Assembly (NCBI RefSeq): GCF_021389955.1 | Contig: NZ_CP089980.1 | Location: 4,831,001 to 4,895,000, forward strand | Direction of reading: 5' to 3' | DNA: 64,000 nt | From: Fulvivirga maritima | GTDB taxonomy: Bacteria > Bacteroidota > Bacteroidia > Cytophagales > Cyclobacteriaceae | In this document: in pieces, positions 16,317 through 24,083 of the stretch | How positions within the stretch are numbered: position 1 is the first letter of the stretch | Layout: each line of letters begins with the position of its first letter | Made by a program: the position numbers and the translations under genes | Notes under the pieces: model-generated | Told to the model about the DNA's origin: nothing | What the model saw: the letters and a program-made list of their open reading frames with translations, nothing else | Databases searched by the model: none

Positions 16317-18326
16317 ATGACCGAAGAAAGCCTACAATTAGTAACTGATGATCCTTGGTTAAAACCCTACGAAGAGGATATTAATAAACGATATGACTTC
16401 TATCAGCAGAAATATCATGAGATCATAACCTATCACCAATCATTAAAACAATATGCCTCAAGAGATAAAGAGCTAGGCTTTCATTTTGATCATGAGCAGA
16501 AAGGATGGTGGTATAGAGAGTGGGCTCCGGGAGCGCAGCAGCTATGGCTCATAGGCGATTTCAATAATTGGGACGGTGCCAGCCATCCATTAAAAAAGGG
16601 CGAAGATGATATTTGGGAAATATTTATTCCTAATGAAAACAGGCAAAATGTACTGAGGCATGGTAGCAGGGTAAAGGTGAAAGTAATGGCTAATGATACC
16701 TATAGAGGTAGGATACCGGCTTATATTGAGCGTGCAGTGCAAGATGAAGAAAGCAAAGATTTTAGTGGTCAGATATGGAAGCCGGTAGAACCCTTTGTTT
16801 GGCGTGATCAGGATTTTAGTCCTGCCAGTATAAAATCGCCCATTATATATGAAAGCCATCTGGGAATGGCTCAAAATAAAGAAGGAATAGGTACTTACCG
16901 TGAGTTTGCTGATCATGTATTGCCTCGCATAGCAGATCTGGGGTATAACTGTATACAGCTGATGGCTATAAAGGAGCATCCTTATTATGGCTCTTTTGGC
17001 TATCACGTAAGTAACTTCTTTGCGCCGTCATCTCGTTTTGGTACGCCTGAAGATTTAAAATATCTGGTTAACAAGGCTCATAACTATGGCATGGCTGTAA
17101 TTATGGATATGGTGCATTCGCATGCGGTTAAAAATATGGCTGAAGGCCTCAATGACTTTGACGGATCAGGACATCAGTATTTTCATGAAGGAGGCAGAGG
17201 CTACCATAATAGCTGGGATTCTAAACTCTTCGATTATAGTAAAGATGAAGTGCTTCGCTTCTTGCTTTCCAATGCCAGATATTGGATAGAAGAGTTTCAT
17301 TTTGATGGATACCGTTTCGATGGTGTTACCTCTATGATGTATCATCATCATGGTGATTATGTGTCTTTTGATCATTATGATAAATATTTTAGAGATCAGG
17401 TTGACTGGGATGCCGTTCGCTATCTACAATTGGTGAATGTGCTTATTCATGAAGTGAAACCTGGAGCCATAACCATAGCTGAAGATATGAGTGGCATGCC
17501 CGGAATCAGTCGTAAGGTAGATGAAGGGGGCGTCGGCTTTGATTTCCGTTTGGGAATGGGTATTCCTGATTATTGGATCAAGTTGCTCAAGCATACTCAG
17601 GATGAAGATTGGAATATTCATGAAATCTGGGATGTGCTCTCTAACCGCAGGTGGAAGGAGAAAACAATAGCCTATTCCGAGTCTCATGATCAGGCGCTGG
17701 TAGGAGACAAAACATTGGCCTTCTGGCTTATGGATAAGGAGATGTACTGGCACATGAGTAAAGATGATGATAACATTATCATAGATAGAGGTATGGCCTT
17801 ACATAAAATGCTACGATTGATTACTGCTACAGTTGGTGGAGAAGGGTATCTCAACTTCATTGGTAATGAATTCGGGCATCCTGAGTGGATAGATTTTCCT
17901 CGTCAAGACAATGGCTGGAGTTATAAGTATGCACGACGTCAATGGAATTTGGTAGATAACCCTGATCTCAAATATCAGTATCTTAATAATTTTGATAGAG
18001 ATATGGTGCATATGTTAAGACATCATGATGTGCTATCTGCCTTGCCCGCCCAGCAACTGAATATGGATAATGAAAATAAAATCATTATTTATGAACGTAA
18101 CAATTTGATTTTTATCGTGAATTTTAATGCCAATAGGTCTATTGCTGATTATACCTTCCGGGCCAATCAACCCGGTAAGTTTAAGGCGGCATTAATTTCA
18201 GATGCACCTCAATACGGTGGCCATAATCGTGTAGATGCAGAAACTGAGTATCATACCTTAAAAGATGATAAATTGAGCGTTTACATACCTTCAAGAACCG
18301 CTTTAGTACTTAAGAAAGAGGATTGA
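16317..18326 (+). CDS. glgB: 1,4-alpha-glucan branching enzyme, eukaryote-like (GH13_8 type)
   Basis: 669 residues. Makes alpha-1,6 branches in glycogen by cutting and transferring alpha-1,4 chains. N-terminal helix region, CBM48 (about 60-160, YREWAPGAQQLWLIGDFNNW), GH13 barrel (about 175-560) and C-terminal beta domain. Catalytic residues: nucleophile Asp335 in DGYRFDGVTSMMYHHHG, acid/base Glu389 in TIAEDMSGMPG and Asp458 in AYSESHDQALVGDK. The MYHHHG, AEDMSGMP and SESHDQALVGDKT blocks match animal/fungal/plant branching enzymes (GBE1 type) rather than E. coli GlgB, whose length (about 730) and N-terminal extra domain also differ. It pairs in this window with a eukaryote-type GT3 glycogen synthase. 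Begins a plus-strand unit followed by an unknown lipoprotein. Confidence 0.93.
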   Translation: MTEESLQLVTDDPWLKPYEEDINKRYDFYQQKYHEIITYHQSLKQYASRDKELGFHFDHEQKGWWYREWAPGAQQLWLIGDFNNWDGASHPLKKGEDDIWEIFIPNENRQNVLRHGSRVKVKVMANDTYRGRIPAYIERAVQDEESKDFSGQIWKPVEPFVWRDQDFSPASIKSPIIYESHLGMAQNKEGIGTYREFADHVLPRIADLGYNCIQLMAIKEHPYYGSFGYHVSNFFAPSSRFGTPEDLKYLVNKAHNYGMAVIMDMVHSHAVKNMAEGLNDFDGSGHQYFHEGGRGYHNSWDSKLFDYSKDEVLRFLLSNARYWIEEFHFDGYRFDGVTSMMYHHHGDYVSFDHYDKYFRDQVDWDAVRYLQLVNVLIHEVKPGAITIAEDMSGMPGISRKVDEGGVGFDFRLGMGIPDYWIKLLKHTQDEDWNIHEIWDVLSNRRWKEKTIAYSESHDQALVGDKTLAFWLMDKEMYWHMSKDDDNIIIDRGMALHKMLRLITATVGGEGYLNFIGNEFGHPEWIDFPRQDNGWSYKYARRQWNLVDNPDLKYQYLNNFDRDMVHMLRHHDVLSALPAQQLNMDNENKIIIYERNNLIFIVNFNANRSIADYTFRANQPGKFKAALISDAPQYGGHNRVDAETEYHTLKDDKLSVYIPSRTALVLKKED

Positions 18327-18454
18327 GTATTTAATTGGTAATTGATTATTGCCTTATAAGGCCACTAAAAGCAGCAAATCATTGATAATCATATTCTTTC
18401 TAACAATTTCATATTGCGCCTGTTATTAAAACATAACCAATAAAAAACTAGAAT

Positions 18455-19042
18455 ATGAAAAGATCAACTTTATTAATATCTACTATTCTTCTATTTATTT
18501 TCTCTGCTTGTGATGTAGAAAAAACAGAAGAAGGTGAGGCTCCTGAATTGGATGTAGATGTAGAAGCAGAATCAGGTGAAATGCCAGAATACGATGTAGA
18601 CTGGGCTGATGTTAATGTAGATACCAGAACTAAGACTATTACCGTGCCGAAGGTAGTAATAGCTCAGGAAGAAAAGGAAGTAGAAGTACCTTACGTAGAC
18701 GTAACTATGCCTGACTCCGATTCTGAAGTGGAAGAACGTAATTTAATGGTGGAAGCAGAAGTACATGATACTATGCATAAGCTTGAAATAGAAAAAGTAT
18801 ATGCTTCACAAAAGAATTTATACGTAGTGGCAAGACTGTCTTCTACAGATCAAAATATTGAAGACGAGACGGTTAGAGTATCTGACCAGTTAGTATTAAA
18901 TGCACCAGATGACTTAAATGTAATTAAATACATAATCGGTGATAAACCGTCAGGTGAATATAATAACCAATACACTTATTTGGCAGATGATGATGTGCTA
19001 AATAATAAGATAGGAGATGCTCAGGTTATTTACCAAAGATAA
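18455..19042 (+). CDS. Acidic lipoprotein of unknown function
   Basis: 195 residues. Lipoprotein signal with Cys19 (LFIFSAC), a strongly acidic linker rich in Glu/Asp/Val (EEGEAPELDVDVEAESGE), and a beta-rich second half (KLEIEKVYASQKNLYVVARL, then DQLVLNAPDDLNVIKYIIG). No family recognised. It follows the branching enzyme by 128 bases, with a 12-bp palindrome GCCTTATAAGGC at 18351-18362 between them, and is closed by a strong terminator. It may be an independent transcript. Expected location: periplasm or outer-membrane inner face. Confidence 0.75.
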   Translation: MKRSTLLISTILLFIFSACDVEKTEEGEAPELDVDVEAESGEMPEYDVDWADVNVDTRTKTITVPKVVIAQEEKEVEVPYVDVTMPDSDSEVEERNLMVEAEVHDTMHKLEIEKVYASQKNLYVVARLSSTDQNIEDETVRVSDQLVLNAPDDLNVIKYIIGDKPSGEYNNQYTYLADDDVLNNKIGDAQVIYQR

Positions 19043-19069
19043 TTTCTAGAACAGAAAATTTTACTTTCT

Positions 19070-19107
19070 ACCGCTGGTTAGATCATGCTCTAGCTTGCGG
19101 TTTTTTT
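19070..19107 (+). terminator. Terminator of the acidic lipoprotein gene
   Basis: Imperfect stem ACCGCTGGTTAGA (19070-19082) with TCTAGCTTGCGGT (19089-19101), six-base loop, followed by seven T residues; 27 bases after the stop. Confidence 0.75.
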
Positions 19108-19170
19108 ATGCCTTTATTTTTCTCAATCGCCATCCCTCAATCATGGATCTAACTGATCAGCTAGCAAGCT

Positions 19171-19193
19171 GGGGCAAGTGTCCACTTGTGCCC
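19171..19193. repeat. Small GC-rich hairpin in a gene-free stretch
   Basis: GGGCAAGTG and CACTTG(TG)CCC form a tight stem with a two-base loop and a two-base bulge. It lies in the 238 bases between the lipoprotein terminator and the glucokinase gene, which otherwise hold no gene or clear promoter. It may be a remnant of a dispersed repeat or a small structured leader. Confidence 0.35.
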
Positions 19194-19345
19194 TTTGAGT
19201 CAAAAAGAAGTTAGGTCTTTTCGAACGCAACAAAGTATAATATAATCAAACCAAACTAACCAACAACCCTCATATTTATAAGGTAATGGCATTTATTCCT
19301 GAATTATCTTAGGCTAAAATTTTATAAAATACTATTTTGGCGTAT

Positions 19346-20092
19346 ATGGAAATACTCGGCATAGATATAGGCGGTTCTGGCATAAAAGGAGCCATAGTAG
19401 ATACCACTTCAGGCAAGATTATCTCAGATCGTTTTAGAATAGATACTCCTAAGCCTTCAACTCCCTCCGCAGTAGCTAAGGTTATAAAAGAAATTATTGA
19501 CCATTTCAGTTGGTCTGATGATGTTGGCTGTGCTTTCCCAACGGTGGTGAACCGAGGCAAAGCCATGTATAGCTCTAATCTGGATAAGAGCTGGAAAGGG
19601 GTGCAAATCGATGACCTGTTTAGTGAATATTGTGATGATGTGAAGTTCACTGTTATTAATGATGCGGATGCCGCTGGTATTGCCGAGATGAAATATGGAG
19701 CAGGCCGAAATAAATCAGGTTTAGTGATGACTATTACCATAGGTACCGGTCTGGGTAGCGGTGTGTTTTATAACGGTGAGCTGATACCCAATTTCGAGCT
19801 TGGCCGTATGTATGGTAAAAAAGGTAAAGTCATAGAACGCTATTCAGCTGATTCTGCTCGTAAGCGTAAAAACCTGAGCTATTCGGCCTGGGGTAAGCGG
19901 CTTAACTTCTTTTTGCAGCATATAGAACGCGTATTTTCTCCTGATTATATTATTTTGGGTGGTGGGGTGAGTAAAAAGATTCATCTCTATCGTAAGAAAA
20001 TAAAAATTGAAACCCCTTATTCCGTTTCCGAAAAGCTCAATAATGCAGGTATAATTGGAGCGGCAGTAAATGCCGCTCACAGACATAAATAA
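19346..20092 (+). CDS. Polyphosphate-glucokinase-like ROK kinase
   Basis: 248 residues from ATG 19346 (the frame opens at a TTG three codons earlier). A sugar kinase of the ROK/actin-ATPase fold: phosphate-1 motif LGIDIGGSGIKGAIVD, catalytic Asp106 in INDADAAGIAEMKYG, and phosphate-2 ITIGTGLGSGVF. It lacks the ROK zinc site CxCGxxGC and instead has features of strictly polyphosphate-dependent glucokinases: LGRMYGKKG, then RYSADSARKRKNLSYSAWGK and FSPDYIILGGGVSKK. Expected reaction: glucose + polyphosphate (or ATP) to glucose-6-phosphate. Location beside glycogen genes fits re-use of freed glucose. Ends one base before the convergent M20 peptidase gene. Confidence 0.82.
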   Translation: MEILGIDIGGSGIKGAIVDTTSGKIISDRFRIDTPKPSTPSAVAKVIKEIIDHFSWSDDVGCAFPTVVNRGKAMYSSNLDKSWKGVQIDDLFSEYCDDVKFTVINDADAAGIAEMKYGAGRNKSGLVMTITIGTGLGSGVFYNGELIPNFELGRMYGKKGKVIERYSADSARKRKNLSYSAWGKRLNFFLQHIERVFSPDYIILGGGVSKKIHLYRKKIKIETPYSVSEKLNNAGIIGAAVNAAHRHK

Positions 20093-20093
20093 C

Positions 20094-21398
20094 TTATTTT
20101 TGGCTTAGTCTATACATGAGTACTGCCGCTCTTTTGACTTGTCTGGGCAGCATATTCAGGTTGCCAGTTTCATTAATAGTATGGTCATCAGCACCACTGA
20201 GCCCAAGCCCATCGGCAGCCATGTTTACATAGCCTGCTGTGAATGAGATATCAGCAGCTCCTGCATTTCTTGGGTTAACAGCAGTAACAGATCCAAAACC
20301 TAAATCCTGACTCACTTGATTATAGTTGGTCAAAACTTGGGTATTGCCATCTGTTCGGGTAAGTGGTGGGTAGCCACCTTCCGAAAAGGTGAGTGTTGCC
20401 TTTGTTTGAGGGTAGTTTTCTGTTACTATTCTCTGCATTGTTTTTTGCGCCTGGTCCAGCTGCTCAGTAGATACCGCTCTTATATCTCCTCGTACAATAG
20501 TGCTTTGCGCTACTACATTGGTCTTGCCATGAGCGGAGCCTCCACCGCCATCTTCATCCATTGCTACTTGAGTGCCTCCTATGATAAAGCCCGGATTGAA
20601 AGTAAGGTTAGGCTCGTTTGATAATTCATTATAAAAAGAAGTTAGGATACGCGAGGTCTCGTAAATAGCTCCTGTGCCTACCTTTTCTGAAAATACTTGA
20701 GATGAATGAGCTGCTTTACCTTCTACCTCCAGTGTCCAGCCTAAAGAACCTCTTCTGGAGGTAACTATGGTTCTTGGGTCTCCATCAGCATTTTCAAAAC
20801 CCAAGGCTATGTCTGCCCACTCAGCACCTTCAGTAAGGGCTTTCTTGGATAAGTTTAAAGGAGAGCCGCTTTTCTCTTCATCTCCTGTCATAATAATTTC
20901 TATAGACATATCATCTAACACACCGGCTTCTTTAAGCGCTTTCATCGCCAAAATGATGATTACATCTCCACCCTTCATATCAGCTACTCCTGGGCCATTC
21001 ATAATAGAGTCATTCTTCATATTCCATTCCTGAAAAGGACTATTGGGTTCAAAAACCGTATCCAAATGACCGATAAGTAAAAATTTGGGGCCTTTTTTGC
21101 CGTTATGACGGGCTATTAAATGACCACTTCTGTTAAATGCTTCACCAGAGGTCAATTGAGCCTCGAATCCTAAAGCTTCCAGTTCCTTTTTAAAAAGCTC
21201 TCCAACTTGGTGCACGCCTTCAAAGTTCATGGTGCCACTGTTAATGTTGACAGCCTCTTTTAGCAGATTAGTGTAGTATTCAGTATTTTGATCTATGGTT
21301 TTTATAATCTTTTTTTCGGTTTTACCTTTCTGCGCATAGCTTACAGAAAAAGCAGAAATCATAAGGCATAGGGCAAAGATGTAAGAAAGTCTTTTCAT
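20094..21398 (-). CDS. Secreted M20-family zinc metallopeptidase
   Basis: 434 residues. Signal peptide (residues 1-22, ending SVSYAQ), then the M20 (carboxypeptidase G2 / ArgE / DapE) fold. Metal ligands: His111 and its partner Asp113 in LIGHLDTVFE, Asp140 in GVADMKGGD, catalytic Glu174 and ligand Glu175 in MTGDEEKSGS, and the final His in SGADDHTINE. A dimerisation/lid domain (about 215-330) contains RGSLGWTLEVEGKAAHSSQV. Probably a periplasmic carboxypeptidase or peptide hydrolase. It lies 44 bases after the GH57 gene on the same strand, so it may be the last gene of the GH31-CBM48-GT4-GH57 run, without an obvious metabolic link. Confidence 0.88.
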   Translation of the reverse strand: MKRLSYIFALCLMISAFSVSYAQKGKTEKKIIKTIDQNTEYYTNLLKEAVNINSGTMNFEGVHQVGELFKKELEALGFEAQLTSGEAFNRSGHLIARHNGKKGPKFLLIGHLDTVFEPNSPFQEWNMKNDSIMNGPGVADMKGGDVIIILAMKALKEAGVLDDMSIEIIMTGDEEKSGSPLNLSKKALTEGAEWADIALGFENADGDPRTIVTSRRGSLGWTLEVEGKAAHSSQVFSEKVGTGAIYETSRILTSFYNELSNEPNLTFNPGFIIGGTQVAMDEDGGGGSAHGKTNVVAQSTIVRGDIRAVSTEQLDQAQKTMQRIVTENYPQTKATLTFSEGGYPPLTRTDGNTQVLTNYNQVSQDLGFGSVTAVNPRNAGAADISFTAGYVNMAADGLGLSGADDHTINETGNLNMLPRQVKRAAVLMYRLSQK

Positions 21399-21442
21399 GA
21401 AATGGGTTAAGTGTTTTAGTTAATATTCAGCAATTACTCTAA

Positions 21443-22483
21443 CTACAGATTCATTTTTTTGATTTCAAAATCAGAGAGCATATTCATCATGGAGATATAA
21501 TAATCATAGGGTTGCTTTTCAGTAGCCGTAATGGTTTTATAGTTCATGTCGAGGAAGTAGTCAGCAGAGGTGAATTTGGAGAGCTCATAAAGCAGGTTGG
21601 TGTTCAGTGCCTTCTTAATCTTTTCTTCCATGAGTAACAACTTGGTTATTACTTCTTTTTGCATGGCATTTTCAGTGAAAGAAGAAATGCCAACTTGTGG
21701 CCTTTTGCGTCCTATTGGCATGGGTATGCTATATGTAGATGAAGGCTTATACTTCTTCAAAGCTTCTTCAGCTGTTATCAGCTGTTCGCTTTGGTTCATA
21801 ATATTTACAATGTGTTGCTTCCAGTTATCATAGGTAGCCAATAGCGGATCAATGTGGCGGGTTATAATGCCGCTACCTTTTGCTGCGTTATCTGGCAAAG
21901 AGGGCTGATTGAGCAAGATGGAAACATTATGCTTCGGTGATTTAAATACCTGATAAGGCGAATTACCATGAAGATACCAGGTTAAAGATTCTGTTAACAA
22001 AGCTTTATAACCACACTCTTCTACGGTAGTGAGTAGGTCATTATAGTGAATATTTTCTGTATTGTTTAAAATGGTAGGAGAGACCTCGAAGAATTGCTCT
22101 ATGAGTTTTTTATGAGCAATGAGCTGGTATTGAAATAATGATTTTGAAAATAATGAGGCAATGGACTCATGGCTGGTGCCTCCCATAATAGTTATTTTAC
22201 CATCTTGAATGAGCTTTTTAAGCTTCTCAATGGTAGCTGGCTCTGAGCGGTGAAGTGCGGTGAGAAAAGTGCCAGACATGTATAGGGAACATCTAAAATC
22301 TCTTCTGGTAAGTAGATCTAATATGCCGCTTAGCGCTGGTTTGAAAATGCTTTTGTAGTTACTTTTAAACCTTTGGTGCGTGTGCTTTTCGTCAAAGTAT
22401 GGCTTTTTCTTTCCGATATCAAAGAATGAGTAATCGGAGAGTTGTAGCGGGGAGTGAAAGGTGAAAATGAGACAGGTATCCAT
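21443..22483 (-). CDS. GH57-family alpha-glucan hydrolase-like protein, possibly impaired
   Basis: 346 residues, shorter than usual GH57 enzymes (about 400 or more). N-terminal barrel start CLIFTFHSPLQLSDYSFFDIG (the Bacteroidota GH57 pattern with xFFDIG and YFD). The first conserved motif has HSP (residues 10-12) in place of HQP. The nucleophile block is present: TILNNTENIHYNDL with Glu143. I cannot find the usual fourth block (MDYETFGE-like) carrying the second catalytic acid; the region around residues 215-235 reads IVNIMNQSEQLITAEEALKK. It overlaps no gene but starts 3 bases after the GT4 gene ends, so the two are translated together. This GT4-GH57 pairing is seen in other Bacteroidota alpha-glucan loci (from memory). 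Role: alpha-amylase, branching/transferase or an inactive partner of the GT4. Confidence 0.75.
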   Translation of the reverse strand: MDTCLIFTFHSPLQLSDYSFFDIGKKKPYFDEKHTHQRFKSNYKSIFKPALSGILDLLTRRDFRCSLYMSGTFLTALHRSEPATIEKLKKLIQDGKITIMGGTSHESIASLFSKSLFQYQLIAHKKLIEQFFEVSPTILNNTENIHYNDLLTTVEECGYKALLTESLTWYLHGNSPYQVFKSPKHNVSILLNQPSLPDNAAKGSGIITRHIDPLLATYDNWKQHIVNIMNQSEQLITAEEALKKYKPSSTYSIPMPIGRKRPQVGISSFTENAMQKEVITKLLLMEEKIKKALNTNLLYELSKFTSADYFLDMNYKTITATEKQPYDYYISMMNMLSDFEIKKMNL

Positions 22484-22486
22484 AAT

Positions 22487-23692
22487 TTATGCGTTGACTT
22501 TATTAAACACTGCCATTATATTTTCGGCTACTTCTTCCCAGCTGAGCTTACTAATTTCTTTTGTGTTTCCTTCTACCACCTGATTATATAATTTGTCATT
22601 GGTAAGTAGCGAGATAATATGCTTCACGAAAACGTCTACATCCCAGTAATCAGCTTTTAAAGCTGCTGGCAGTACCTCTGCTGCACCAGATTGTTTGCTA
22701 ATGACTACCGGTAGCCCCATGCTGGCTGCTTCTAGCGCAGAGAGGCCAAACGGTTCAGATACTGAGGGCATACAATAGATATCGCAGCGGCGGTATAGAG
22801 CTTTCATATCTTTAGGACTTAACTGACCAGTAAAGTGAAACTTACCACTTACACTGCGGTAGGCTCCAGACTCAATGAGTTGTTTAAGGAGCTCGCCTGT
22901 ACCTGCCATTACAAAACGGGTTTCAGGAATTTGTTGGTTTACTTTTGCTGCTATCTGCATGAAAATGGCTGGCCCTTTCTGACCTGTTAATCTGCCTACA
23001 AAAAGAATGAGCTTTTCAGAGAATATCTTATTGACATGCGAATGCCGGTATGCTCCTATAGCGTTATGTACAATATCTATTTTGTGATTGGGAATTTCAT
23101 AATATTCATTTATGATTTGAGCGGTATATTCGCTCACAGCTATAATACGGTCAGCAGCTTCCAGTCCTTCTTTTTCTAGTTCATATACCCATGATTCGCC
23201 ATGAGTGGCACTGCGATCATAGTCTAAGGAGTGAATGTGCACTATCAATGGCTTTTTAGTAGCTTTTTTTATCTCCATTGCTGCCTTCATGGTAGTCCAG
23301 TCATGGGCATAAATAAGGTCGAAATCTATGTTTTGTGAGAATGAAACCGTTTTTGATGTGAACAGAGCTAGCTCTTTTTTTACCTCACTTTCACTAATGT
23401 TTTCTTGTGTTAGCGTTTCCGAAGTATAACCACTATAAAAGTAAGGAGCCAGATTAGCTTTTATGCTAATGCGAGCGATGTCTTTAGCTACACTTATGTC
23501 ACTAAATTGCTGAAAATTCACACCCGTAATCTCAGAATAATGTGTTTCCTCTATGCTATCTCCAGGCTGAATGATGGTAAGCCTGACCAGAGAGTTTAGG
23601 TTTTTTGCTATATGGTGGGTGGCAATACCAAGCCCACTGTTCAGGGCAGTGGGCTCTCCAGGGCCTAACATAAGGACTTTTAATTCATCCAT
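22487..23692 (-). CDS. GT4 glycosyltransferase, probable alpha-glucan synthase
   Basis: 401 residues, two Rossmann domains of the GT-B fold. N-terminal LMLGPGEPTALNSGLGIATH (acceptor side with Gly-rich loop), middle FDLIYAHDWTTMKAAMEIKK and IAVSEYTAQIINEYYEIPN, then the donor side ILFVGRLTGQKGPAIFMQIA and the E-x7-E motif in SEPFGLSALEAASMGLPVVI. Retaining glycosyltransferase of GT4; next to GH57 and in line with GH31 and a CBM48 protein, it most likely acts on alpha-glucan or maltodextrin. Compared with the GT3 synthase 3 kb away, this would be a second, bacterial-type glucan transferase. Donor sugar nucleotide unknown. Confidence 0.82.
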   Translation of the reverse strand: MDELKVLMLGPGEPTALNSGLGIATHHIAKNLNSLVRLTIIQPGDSIEETHYSEITGVNFQQFSDISVAKDIARISIKANLAPYFYSGYTSETLTQENISESEVKKELALFTSKTVSFSQNIDFDLIYAHDWTTMKAAMEIKKATKKPLIVHIHSLDYDRSATHGESWVYELEKEGLEAADRIIAVSEYTAQIINEYYEIPNHKIDIVHNAIGAYRHSHVNKIFSEKLILFVGRLTGQKGPAIFMQIAAKVNQQIPETRFVMAGTGELLKQLIESGAYRSVSGKFHFTGQLSPKDMKALYRRCDIYCMPSVSEPFGLSALEAASMGLPVVISKQSGAAEVLPAALKADYWDVDVFVKHIISLLTNDKLYNQVVEGNTKEISKLSWEEVAENIMAVFNKVNA

Positions 23693-23704
23693 AGATTTTA
23701 TTTA

Positions 23705-23784
23705 ATAGTTATCTAACATGTCCAAGAGGTTTCTTTGGAATAAATTATAATATGAATCTGAAGAACTTCTTGTTAGATAACTAT
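23705..23784. repeat. 14-bp perfect inverted repeat across the CBM48 stop codon
   Basis: ATAGTTATCTAACA (23705-23718) and its exact complement (23771-23784) flank a 52-base segment. One arm covers the last four codons and stop of the CBM48 gene; the other ends 12 bases before the GT4 start. In the operon mRNA this forms a large stem-loop between the two genes, with smaller palindromes (AAGAAGTTCTT-like) inside. Confidence 0.75.
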
Positions 23785-24081
23785 CACGCAATTCTGTTCA
23801 TTAGATACGCCATTATCAATAAACTTGTCGGCATCATCATCATTAGCCCAGTATTCACCATCAAGCAGGTACCTGAACTCATATTCCTGATCAGCAGGCA
23901 GCTCTTTAGTGATCTTAAATGTTCCGTTTTTGAGAGCAGTGAGCTCATCTTCTTCTTTAGCCCAATCATTAAAATTACCGCTTAGGTGTACGGTGCTGGC
24001 GCCGTTAGCTACTTTCTTGTCAATAGCGAAGGTTACTTTGCAAATAGGTTTTGATTTTAAATACTGCTTTTTAATGCTCAT
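23773..24081 (-). CDS. Free-standing CBM48/AMPK-type glycogen-binding protein
   Basis: 102 residues, consisting almost wholly of one carbohydrate-binding module: KVTFAIDKKVANGASTVHLS, GNFNDW with Trp40, LKNGTFKITKELPADQEYEF, RYLLDGEYWAND with Trp78. The GNFNDW and YxYRYLLDGxxW blocks are those of the glycogen-binding domain of AMPK beta subunits and isoamylase N-domains. There is no signal peptide and no enzyme domain, so it should be a cytoplasmic glycogen/maltodextrin-binding protein. Its start lies 2 bases after the GH31 stop, so the two are translated together; a targeting subunit for GH31 or GT4 is a reasonable guess. Confidence 0.87.
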   Translation of the reverse strand: MSIKKQYLKSKPICKVTFAIDKKVANGASTVHLSGNFNDWAKEEDELTALKNGTFKITKELPADQEYEFRYLLDGEYWANDDDADKFIDNGVSNEQNCVIVI

Positions 24082-24083
24082 GG

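Noticed and set aside
16590-17753. Minus-strand frames of 109 and 138 codons inside the branching enzyme gene
   Set aside because: Antisense to clearly conserved GH13 motifs; no independent support.
18351-18362. Palindrome GCCTTATAAGGC after the branching enzyme gene
   Set aside because: Perfect but only 12 bp and without promoter or terminator around it; not enough to call an operator.
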